In this document: in pieces, positions 9,048-16,407 of the stretch
Position numbering within the stretch: the stretch's first letter is position 1
How the letters are laid out: each line of letters opens with the position of its first letter
Source: Pseudobacteriovorax sp.
GTDB taxonomy: Bacteria; Bdellovibrionota_B; Oligoflexia; Oligoflexales; Oligoflexaceae
Length of the DNA: 64,000 nucleotides
Assembly: GCA_013215145.1 (NCBI GenBank)
Contig: JABSRP010000010.1
Span: forward strand, 124,001 to 188,000
Reading direction: 5' to 3'
Notes under the pieces: model-generated
What the model was told of the DNA's origin: nothing
Database searches by the model: none
What the model saw: the letters and a program-made list of their open reading frames with translations, nothing else
Position numbers and translations under genes: made by a program

Positions 9048-9356
9048 CAACGAGTCAGACACAAACTCTTCAAGCTTATCAAGCCCTTTAAACCCTGTGT
9101 ACATCCCTCGTTTTTTCTGATCGGTAAATACAAAGAAAAGTGGGAGAACGTCGGAGTCAGCTAACCCCATCATTTCTGGATATTCACCCACATCGATTTT
9201 GACAAATTTTAGATCATGGGGATTTTGCTTTTCCATGCGATCTGTGGCTGAATTTGATAACTTGCAGATACCACAACCTTTTTTCCAAAGCTTTAAAAAA
9301 ATCCGTTGATTATCATCGAGACTTTTCTTTAGATCATCAGGGGTATAGGATTCCAT
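9039..9356 (-). CDS. Thioredoxin-family protein with CGIC active site
   Basis: 105 aa, the size of a bare thioredoxin fold. The redox motif is KKGCGICKL, a CxxC with Ile where classical thioredoxin has Pro. Beta-alpha-beta order is preserved (LKFVKIDVGEYPEMMGLADSDVLPLFFVF), but the expected cis-Pro region reads DVLPLF. No signal peptide, so it acts in the cytoplasm. The ATG was chosen because AAGGAGG stands 7 nt before it; the longer frame adds 13 residues with no signal. Likely a thiol-disulfide reductase or thiol-binding protein; the partner is unknown. Confidence 0.75.
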   Translation of the reverse strand: MESYTPDDLKKSLDDNQRIFLKLWKKGCGICKLSNSATDRMEKQNPHDLKFVKIDVGEYPEMMGLADSDVLPLFFVFTDQKKRGMYTGFKGLDKLEEFVSDSLKN

Positions 9357-9435
9357 TGTTACGCCTCCTTGAGTTAGGAAATAAAATACTGCCATAGTCT
9401 TAAGGAAAAAGCATCAGCACAATTTTTGCATAATC

Positions 9436-10044
9436 TTATTGGCGCTGTGGAGGTAGAATTTGGGCGTAGCGTAGGCAGGATACTGGAAGCTGCTCGGAAG
9501 GTAGCAAGCGTTCGAGGTCTGTGCGCTGCTGAGGAGGCAAGGGGCAAACGTACCGAAATCGACCACAGCGACTCTTGTACTCTAATTTATATACCGAGAA
9601 TTCACTAGTTTGAAGGTTCGACTCTACGACATCAAACACTTTTCTTAGGGATTTTTTGAAACTCTGTACTTCCGACTGTTTCGCTGCTGCAATTTTTTTA
9701 GATGAACTCATTCTCTCGCGGCCCATGGCGATTTGAGACTTCAGTCCTTTAAGTTCATGGCGAGACCCAAACAAGCGCTCCTCAAGGGCCCTGTCAAAGG
9801 GCTGTTGTCTGGAGGTTTCGTCCAGTTTCGCCACTAGAGCTGTTAGTTCCTCTTCTTTTTTCTCTAGTTTTTTGAGTTTTTTTCCCCAATGAGCCACTGA
9901 GCTCGAGTGGTGAATATAGTCATTTTGCAAGTTCATCAATTGACCTGCCAAACGACTGCGGCAGCTGTCGCGCAAATTACTCTGTGCCACAAGCGGAAGC
10001 GCTGAGGCACCCCAAATTCCCAAAAATACGATCCACCGAACCAA
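9436..10044 (-). CDS. Secreted coiled-coil protein, 202 aa
   Basis: TTG start with AGAGG upstream, then a signal peptide (hydrophobic IVFLGIWGASALPLVAQ, cleavage after Ala-Gln). The mature chain is strongly helical with heptad-like Lys/Glu/Leu patterns (residues ~50-80 and ~85-135), so a periplasmic coiled coil is likely. The C-terminal ~60 residues carry three cysteines (RC, VC, SC) and Pro/Gln-rich turns. No family recognised. It is divergent from the acyl-CoA dehydrogenase gene. Confidence 0.6.
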   Translation of the reverse strand: MVRWIVFLGIWGASALPLVAQSNLRDSCRSRLAGQLMNLQNDYIHHSSSVAHWGKKLKKLEKKEEELTALVAKLDETSRQQPFDRALEERLFGSRHELKGLKSQIAMGRERMSSSKKIAAAKQSEVQSFKKSLRKVFDVVESNLQTSEFSVYKLEYKSRCGRFRYVCPLPPQQRTDLERLLPSEQLPVSCLRYAQILPPQRQ

Positions 10045-10126
10045 CTCAACTACCTCTGTCAGTTTCGCTTTGTTCTTTAGTTTAGCACGTGACCAAGGTA
10101 TAGCCGAAGACTCGCGTTCCTATCTA

Positions 10127-10156
10127 TTAGAATTTAAGCGGGAAAGGATATATAAT
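10127..10156 (+). promoter_or_regulatory. Candidate promoter for the acyl-CoA dehydrogenase gene
   Basis: A perfect -10 hexamer TATAAT lies 80 nt before the start codon; the best -35 is TTAGAA with 18-nt spacing, which is poor. A weak -35 often goes with activation by a regulator. Confidence 0.35.
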
Positions 10157-10174
10157 CTTGAGGATACGCGTAAG

Positions 10175-10192
10175 GTTTCACAGTGACGAAAC
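10175..10192. promoter_or_regulatory. Inverted repeat just downstream of the -10 box
   Basis: GTTTC and GAAAC flank an 8-nt centre about 20 nt after TATAAT, at or just after the expected transcription start. Position suits a repressor operator for the acyl-CoA dehydrogenase gene. Confidence 0.25.
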
Positions 10193-10236
10193 ACCCCGAA
10201 AAATCTTATGACACACAATAGCTTATGGAGTATTCA

Positions 10237-12072
10237 ATGGCTGGTGGCAGCAATTTTTTCAAAGACAACCCCGATATCCACAATAATCTCACTGCCGATC
10301 AAAAATTTGCAACGCTTTTTGACCTGCTGTCAGACGAGGAAAAAGAAGCCATAGGTGCTGACTCGGCACAAGAGTATGAGTCTATGTGGCTAGAGATGCT
10401 TGATTCAGTTGGTGACTTTGCGGGAGGGCAGCTTGCTGACAACTCACTCAAGGTAGACAAGGAAGATCTTAAGTTGGAAGACGGTGTGGTGAAGAACCCC
10501 CCTTCTATCCAGTCTAACATTCAGACTTTCATTGAACTCGGCATGCACGCTCTATCCCTACCACATAGCCGTGGAGGTATGTCTGCTCCCTTCCTAGTTG
10601 AGTTTGTAGGCAATGAATTGCTGGCACGAGCATGCCCATCGACTCTACTCGCAGTGTCTTGGTACGGCCCTATAGCAAACATTATCGAATTGTTTGGATC
10701 TGATGAAATCAAAGATCAGTTTATTCCGGCCCTGGCAACAGCCGAACTATCTGGCTCTATGGCCTTAACGGAACCGGACGTAGGTTCGGACCTGGCGAAC
10801 ATGCGTAGCTACAGCGAAAAGCAAGACGATGGAACCTACAAGCTTTATGGCAGCAAGCAATTTATCAGTAACGGTGGCGGAGGGTTGAGCCTGGTCATCA
10901 CTCAGAATAAAAAGGGAGCAAAAGGACTAAAATCCATTAACTTATTCGTGGTTCCTCAACACTTAGAGGGAAAACCTAACTACACGGTTACGAAAATTGA
11001 AGAGAAGCCTGGTCTTCATGGTTCGGCTACCTGTGCCCTTCGATTTGATGGCTCGAAGGGATGGTTGCTAGGAAAGGATGGAGAAGGCTTTAGCTACATG
11101 CTTCACCTCATGAACGAAGCTCGTATTGCAGTCGGTTTTCAAGCTCTTGGACTTATGGAAGCCTGTTCGCGTTTAAGTAGCAATTATGCGAATGAAAGAG
11201 AGGCTTGGGGTAAGCCTATCGCCAGACATGAGCAAATTTGCGAAAAGATCCTCGACATGAATATGGAAACAAAGGTTTTTCGCGGCCTCTGTTATCGGGC
11301 AGCTTATATTAGCTCTCTGGTTCAACTACTCGAAAGACGCATCGAAGATAATGCCCTCGGCGAAGACAAAACCGAAGAGCTACAGGCCCAGCTCAAGTCA
11401 TATTCAAAAACTCTAAGGGAGTGGACACCTCTGATCAAATGGTGGGCGGGGGAGCGATCCTATACCATTGCCCGCAATACTGTTCAAATTCATGGTGGAT
11501 ATGGATTTACCAAAGAATATGAAGCTGAAAGATGGGTTCGAGAGAGTCTCATTTTGTCGATTTACGAAGGAACCTCGGAAATTCAGGCACTCATGTGTAT
11601 CAAAGATACCTTAAAGAGCATAACCAAAAATCCTAGACGATTCACCGAGGATCTCTTTGCCACTCGTATGAAATCACTAACCGAATTAGATCCAACTAGA
11701 CGCAAGTACTATAAAATCAAGTCTATTTACCAAAATGGCCTCTTATCCGTCGTACTCAAAATGGTAAAAAACAACGCCAAAACAAAATTTAATATGGAAA
11801 AAACAACGGATATTCTCAACTTATTTAATGTTCTCAAAGAGATAACCACGGAATTTGATGATTTGGCACCTGCCCTTCTGAATGCTTCGAGAATATGTGA
11901 AATGAAAGCCATTGTAGCCCTCTCGAAGAACGCTTTAGAAAATGCCAGCATTAGTGATGAAAATCGGGAGCTATCCGAGAGATTTATCAACAGGTACTAT
12001 CCCATCATGCTTAAGAATAAGGCTGAATTAGAATGGGATGACGAGGCGGTTTACAATGCCTGTGAGGCCTAA
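10237..12072 (+). CDS. Long-form acyl-CoA dehydrogenase
   Basis: FAD-dependent enzyme that introduces the trans-2 double bond in acyl-CoA during beta-oxidation. 611 aa, ~200 longer than classical forms, as in FadE-like or VLCAD-type enzymes with an extra C-terminal helical domain. Motifs: signature 1 GSMALTEPDVGSD, RIAVGFQALGLMEA, and near residue 445 HGGYGFTKEYEAERWVRES followed by IYEGTSEIQ, whose Glu is the usual catalytic base. An Asp/Glu-rich insert at 370-400 interrupts the C-terminal bundle. The second ATG was chosen because GGAG precedes it by 6 nt. A terminator follows at once. No other beta-oxidation gene is adjacent, so the chain-length range is unknown. Confidence 0.9.
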   Translation: MAGGSNFFKDNPDIHNNLTADQKFATLFDLLSDEEKEAIGADSAQEYESMWLEMLDSVGDFAGGQLADNSLKVDKEDLKLEDGVVKNPPSIQSNIQTFIELGMHALSLPHSRGGMSAPFLVEFVGNELLARACPSTLLAVSWYGPIANIIELFGSDEIKDQFIPALATAELSGSMALTEPDVGSDLANMRSYSEKQDDGTYKLYGSKQFISNGGGGLSLVITQNKKGAKGLKSINLFVVPQHLEGKPNYTVTKIEEKPGLHGSATCALRFDGSKGWLLGKDGEGFSYMLHLMNEARIAVGFQALGLMEACSRLSSNYANEREAWGKPIARHEQICEKILDMNMETKVFRGLCYRAAYISSLVQLLERRIEDNALGEDKTEELQAQLKSYSKTLREWTPLIKWWAGERSYTIARNTVQIHGGYGFTKEYEAERWVRESLILSIYEGTSEIQALMCIKDTLKSITKNPRRFTEDLFATRMKSLTELDPTRRKYYKIKSIYQNGLLSVVLKMVKNNAKTKFNMEKTTDILNLFNVLKEITTEFDDLAPALLNASRICEMKAIVALSKNALENASISDENRELSERFINRYYPIMLKNKAELEWDDEAVYNACEA

Positions 12073-12120
12073 ATACTGTGGCACAAAAGTAGATAGAGTC
12101 TAAATAGACCGAACTATAAA

Positions 12121-12151
12121 AGGAGAGTCTCGTGAGATTCTCCTATTTTTT
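12121..12151 (+). terminator. Terminator after acyl-CoA dehydrogenase
   Basis: AGGAGAGTCTC and GAGATTCTCCT form an 11-bp stem (one G-T pair) with a minimal loop, followed by ATTTTTT. It lies between two convergent genes. Confidence 0.85.
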
Positions 12152-12173
12152 ACTCAGGCAATATGTAAGTCGT

Positions 12174-13238
12174 CTAGCGTTCCGGCCCTCGATTCTGTGC
12201 GCGATCATTTAAGTAATCGCTTACGAAGTCGTTCATTGCTTGACCTCCACTAACCGTAGAATAGAAAAGTGGCTTTTTCAGATATGTATGAGTGGTTCCC
12301 TCGAAGAGGAAGAAGTTCCCTCGATTCTGCACAACCTCATCGCGCATTTGGAAAAGTCCTTTACGAAAGTCTGACGCTCTGGTGGATGGTATCACTACTC
12401 GGCAGTTGTTACGTCCAAAACCATAAAAGAATCGAATGGTGGTATCACCCAAAGAGGAGATAAATGCAAATTGACTGTCATCGTATTTCTCTTGCAGATA
12501 AAGCAGATAATTAGACAGACCACCACCTTGTTCATTCTCGCACTCAGTGCAGTCCTCAGGGAATTGCATATCCCATAGCTGTCGCCACTGAGATTGAAGA
12601 CAAGACTCTAGATACTCATCGGTAAATGGGATTCCAGAATCATCCAGAAGTCGTAAATCCACCGATCCTAAAATCTGCTTAGCTTGATCAAAATTCATCA
12701 ACGCCCCAAAACCACCTGCGGAGATACCTGACAAGACTACCTTATCGGCATCAGTAAAGGTTGGCGCGATATGCTGTAAGAAACGAGTCATATTCGAATA
12801 ACCGACAAACTGCTGGTTTTCAACAGATCGGCTGACATCTACATTTCTACGATTTCCAGCATATACATCACCAGTACAATAAGGGATGTAAATGTAGTTG
12901 TAGTCTTTAAAGGGGTTTCCGTCATTGCTTCGGGAAAATATTCCCTCGGCCGGTGGTGGCTCTCTGGTTGCCGAGCTGGGATTGATACTGCATGTGATGT
13001 TATTAAAACAGGCTCCTCCTCCTTCGAGATAAATAATCAAGTCACTTGAACTATTGCTATAGTTGACTTGAATCCCAGATGAAGACCCATCACGACAGTA
13101 TGTGTCGGGGATGTCTACCCAATGCCACTCACCTGGCTCAAAAGTTGGAAGAGGCTCTCTCCATTGAGAGCCATAGACCTGGCTACAGATGCTCATTCCA
13201 ATCAGTCCGAGAACTACCTTCCTCACGGTCTTGTGCAT
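12174..13238 (-). CDS. Secreted pectinacetylesterase/Notum-type alpha/beta hydrolase
   Basis: Signal peptide (VVLGLIGMSICSQVYG), then a 330-residue hydrolase with the order of motifs seen in the pectinacetylesterase/Notum family: DLIIYLEGGGACFNNITC (oxyanion glycines), YIPYCTGDVYAGNR, the GISAGGFGA nucleophile elbow with catalytic Ser, and a late THTYL His. Cys residues in pairs (CFNNITC, CTECENEQ) suggest disulfides. Family members remove O-acyl groups from polysaccharides or, in animals, from Wnt; the bacterial substrate is unknown. A textbook AAGGAGGT ribosome-binding site stands before the ATG. It is next to the secreted subtilisin gene in the same orientation, 86 nt apart, suggesting joint export of degradative enzymes. 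Confidence 0.82.
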   Translation of the reverse strand: MHKTVRKVVLGLIGMSICSQVYGSQWREPLPTFEPGEWHWVDIPDTYCRDGSSSGIQVNYSNSSSDLIIYLEGGGACFNNITCSINPSSATREPPPAEGIFSRSNDGNPFKDYNYIYIPYCTGDVYAGNRRNVDVSRSVENQQFVGYSNMTRFLQHIAPTFTDADKVVLSGISAGGFGALMNFDQAKQILGSVDLRLLDDSGIPFTDEYLESCLQSQWRQLWDMQFPEDCTECENEQGGGLSNYLLYLQEKYDDSQFAFISSLGDTTIRFFYGFGRNNCRVVIPSTRASDFRKGLFQMRDEVVQNRGNFFLFEGTTHTYLKKPLFYSTVSGGQAMNDFVSDYLNDRAQNRGPER

Positions 13239-13323
13239 ACCTTACCTCCTTTACACACGTTAAGGAAAACGCATAAGACAAAATCAATTGTAGAATCAGG
13301 GTCTCGGACCTAGAAACGAGAAT

Positions 13324-15414
13324 TTATTCGACGTTGGCAGTGAGCAAACTGAATTCGTCGATAAACCACCCATCTTTTGTCACGGAGCTATCCGTTTCCA
13401 ATCGAAACCTTAGAGCAAAAGTATTTGCACCTTTGAGAAAGTCATCCAAATTTAAATTATCCCGACCCCAGTCGCGAACTCCACTGAAGCTTATAACTTC
13501 TTGCCAATCACCATCATCAGCCTGAATTTCGACACGCCCATAGTCGTAGTTGGCTTCTATATCGTACCGCGCAAGGACAGATAGTAGCAAACCCGGTACC
13601 ACGTTATACCTAGCCGTCACGATGGAAGAATCTAGATTGTTGGTATAGCGACCTGAGGGACTATCCGTTAACACTGTCTTGGTTCCATCCTTAGCCGTCG
13701 CCCAAGTGCCTTCGATTTGATCGAAACCTTCAGTTGAACCAGAATTTGCAACGATTGTTGTTGGTTCTGGAAGCTGGAAGGCTGTACTCGCAGATATAAA
13801 TCCACGGTTACCGACGTTATCGATTGCTTGGATGGCTAGATGTCCGCCATAACCAAAATCGAGCCCTCGTATATCAGCAAGAATTTGATCTCCGGCTTCT
13901 GTTTGGTTGACTAAAGGAACGATTATGGACTCATCCCAGCTACTTTCTGTGATCGGAGCGTCGCTAACACGAAGCTCGTAGAAAGAGGCTTTACCAACAT
14001 CACCATCGTCTCCAGCAGCATCCCATGAAAGGCTCAGTCCATTGAGACTTAGACTTTGGATCGTTACGTCTCCGGGCCTTGAAGGTCCGATATCATCAAT
14101 TTCTACTGTAGCTCCAGCACTAATACGACCGAAGGCAACACGTCCCTCTAACTGTGGTAGAGGTCTGGAGGTTGCAAGAACTCTGTCTTTTATTTCTAGA
14201 TAGGTGAAATCAGGGAATACAGATTTCGCTAAAGCCACTAATCCCGCTACATGAGGAGTAGCCATAGAGGTTCCACTTTTATAGCCGTATCCGCCACCGG
14301 GTATAGTAGAGTAGGTTTGGTTACCAGGAGCAGCAACATCAACAGAGGTGGCACCATAACTAGAGAAACCAGCAAGATTATCTCTGTCGTCGGTAGCAGC
14401 TACAGCAATGACATTCGGAAATTCATAAGACGAAGGGTAGTGAGGAAATCGATCGTTATCAGATGAAGAATTACCGGCCGCAGCGACAAAGAGAATTCCC
14501 GCCTGGTTAGCTCCACCAATGGCATCCTCAAGAAGAGCTGATCGAGCCCCTCCACCCCAGCTATTACTGGTTAGGTCCATACCCATTAACGTCGCATAGT
14601 TGATAGCTTCCGCTAGAGCATCTGTCGTTGTTGATCCGGCACCAGAAAACACCTTAAGTGCAGCCATGGATACTTCCCAGTTGACACCAACAACACCAAT
14701 TCCGTTATCACCGATACCACCTATAGTGCCTGCGCAGTGGGAACCGTGTGAGTTATCGTCCATAGGATCATTATCGCCGTTGATAAAGTCCCAACCATGC
14801 ACATCGTCAACGTAACCGTTGCCATCATCGTCGATTCCATTGGTAGCTTTATCTCGTCCGTTAGAGTCGGTTCCACTCTCCCCAGGGTTGACCCAAATGT
14901 TGTCCGCTAAATCTGGATGATTGTAATCAATTCCGGTATCGATAACGCCAACCACGATATCTTTACTTCCAGTGGAAATATCCCAAGCACTCGTAACATC
15001 GATGTCTTTTCCAGGATTTGTCAAATTCTTTAATCCATACAGTCTTGAAAATTCTGGATCATTGGGAATTGTTTCGTTTAAATGATAAATCACATTTGCT
15101 TCGACTGACAAAACTCCAGGCATTTTTTCGATCATTTCCGCCTGCGCCTTTAGCCCTTCTTTCGTGGAGGCAACCCCTACGAAAGTCAAAACGGAAACTG
15201 AAACATTTTCACTGTTAATTTTCGGTAAAGCATCTAACCGAACATCTTTTGTGTGGTATTGTTTTACCTGAGAGGCGAGCTCTCCTTGGTATCGCACAAG
15301 CAATTGGCCTGGTACGTGGTCGTGATCAAGGTTATAGTTTGGTGGTGAATCAGAAAAAGCCGTTTGACAAAATAAGCTCGCACTGAGGACAAGAACAGGT
15401 TTTAGAAACCGCAT
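13324..15414 (-). CDS. Secreted subtilisin-like serine protease (S8) with C-terminal domains
   Basis: 696 aa extracellular protease. Order: signal peptide (~22 aa), an inhibitor-like propeptide (VPGQLLVRYQG... to ~residue 120), then the S8 catalytic domain with Asp in GVIDTGIDYNHPDL, His in SHGSHCAGTIGG, the AAAGNSS oxyanion Asn region and Ser in SGTSMATPHVAG. After the catalytic domain (~residue 440) come a fibronectin-III-like segment (SRPGDVTIQSLSLNGLSLSW) and a final beta-sandwich of about 140 residues ending in KDGWFIDEFSLL, like the jelly-roll modules of exported proteases. An acidic Asp/Asn-rich loop (SNGRDKATNGIDDDGNGYV) may bind calcium. Suited to a scavenging or predatory lifestyle, which is inference. 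Confidence 0.93.
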   Translation of the reverse strand: MRFLKPVLVLSASLFCQTAFSDSPPNYNLDHDHVPGQLLVRYQGELASQVKQYHTKDVRLDALPKINSENVSVSVLTFVGVASTKEGLKAQAEMIEKMPGVLSVEANVIYHLNETIPNDPEFSRLYGLKNLTNPGKDIDVTSAWDISTGSKDIVVGVIDTGIDYNHPDLADNIWVNPGESGTDSNGRDKATNGIDDDGNGYVDDVHGWDFINGDNDPMDDNSHGSHCAGTIGGIGDNGIGVVGVNWEVSMAALKVFSGAGSTTTDALAEAINYATLMGMDLTSNSWGGGARSALLEDAIGGANQAGILFVAAAGNSSSDNDRFPHYPSSYEFPNVIAVAATDDRDNLAGFSSYGATSVDVAAPGNQTYSTIPGGGYGYKSGTSMATPHVAGLVALAKSVFPDFTYLEIKDRVLATSRPLPQLEGRVAFGRISAGATVEIDDIGPSRPGDVTIQSLSLNGLSLSWDAAGDDGDVGKASFYELRVSDAPITESSWDESIIVPLVNQTEAGDQILADIRGLDFGYGGHLAIQAIDNVGNRGFISASTAFQLPEPTTIVANSGSTEGFDQIEGTWATAKDGTKTVLTDSPSGRYTNNLDSSIVTARYNVVPGLLLSVLARYDIEANYDYGRVEIQADDGDWQEVISFSGVRDWGRDNLNLDDFLKGANTFALRFRLETDSSVTKDGWFIDEFSLLTANVE

Positions 15415-15638
15415 AGATTTCTCTCCATAAACAAAGGTTAGATAAACAGCTTAGTCATAAGCTGATATTTGCGATTATTTCGTCGTCATTGAGAAAAGAA
15501 TTGCTTGCTTAGCACAAACTGTCTCAATTGGATTACAGCGTGGATAGATTAATTATAGACTCTTTATGCTAACAAAGTAAATTAGGAGGTTAAATTTACC
15601 GTTCTCTGATATTCAGCAAAACGGTATTGGGATTTGTG

Positions 15639-16403
15639 TCATTGGATTGGCGATTTGAGGCTAAGGCTCACAGGGCAGTGATCAGAGCCTAAAACGTGAT
15701 CGAGGATATCGGCACTCTCAAGTTCACTTCTCATACGTGTGGACGTACAAAAATAATCGATACGCCAACCCACGTTTCTTTCGCGAGCTTTCGTACGGTA
15801 GCTCCACCAACTATATCTCTCGGGTTCTTTATGAAAAATGCGGAAGCTATCATCTAATCCTAAATCTAAAAACTTTTGAAATGAATCTCTCTCTTCCGGT
15901 GTAAAACCTGGATTCTTCGTATTCGTCTTTGGGTTTGCAAGATCGATTTCCTTATGAGCTACATTGAGGTCGCCGCAAACCATGGTGGGCTTCTTTTTAT
16001 CGAGGTCAGCAATGTACTGGCGAAAGGACTTTTCCCAGCCATTGATCCGATAATCCAATCGTTTCAGACCATTTTGTGAGTTAGGAGTGTAAACAGTTAC
16101 AAGAAAGTAGGAATTAAACTCCAGAGTGATCACTCTTCCCTCTTGATCGTGCTCTTCCTCCCCAATTCCGTAGGTTACATTTATTGGTTTGACTTTGGTA
16201 AAGACGGCGGTTCCGCTGTAACCTTTCTTTTCTGCGCTGTTCCAGTAGATGTTGTAGTCAGGAAGATCAAGCTCCACTTGATCCTCTTCAGCTTTAACTT
16301 CTTGGAGGCACAGAATGTCAGGATCATAGTCTTTTAGAAAGGTAAAAAATCCCTTTTTTATGGCAGCCCGGATTCCATTCACGTTCCAGGATATCAACAA
16401 CAT
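15639..16403 (-). CDS. xth: Exodeoxyribonuclease III / AP endonuclease
   Basis: Mg-dependent AP endonuclease and 3'-5' exonuclease of base-excision repair. 254 aa, normal length. Landmarks: LISWNVNGIRA, CLQEVKAEE (metal Glu), YTPNSQ, VCGDLNVAHKEIDLANP, WRIDYFCTS and the final GSDHCPVSL with the catalytic His. Its start lies 4 nt after alaS ends, with GGGAG in the alaS tail as ribosome-binding site, so it is the last gene of the aminopeptidase-alaS-xth operon. Confidence 0.95.
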   Translation of the reverse strand: MLLISWNVNGIRAAIKKGFFTFLKDYDPDILCLQEVKAEEDQVELDLPDYNIYWNSAEKKGYSGTAVFTKVKPINVTYGIGEEEHDQEGRVITLEFNSYFLVTVYTPNSQNGLKRLDYRINGWEKSFRQYIADLDKKKPTMVCGDLNVAHKEIDLANPKTNTKNPGFTPEERDSFQKFLDLGLDDSFRIFHKEPERYSWWSYRTKARERNVGWRIDYFCTSTRMRSELESADILDHVLGSDHCPVSLSLKSPIQ

Positions 16404-16407
16404 GGCA

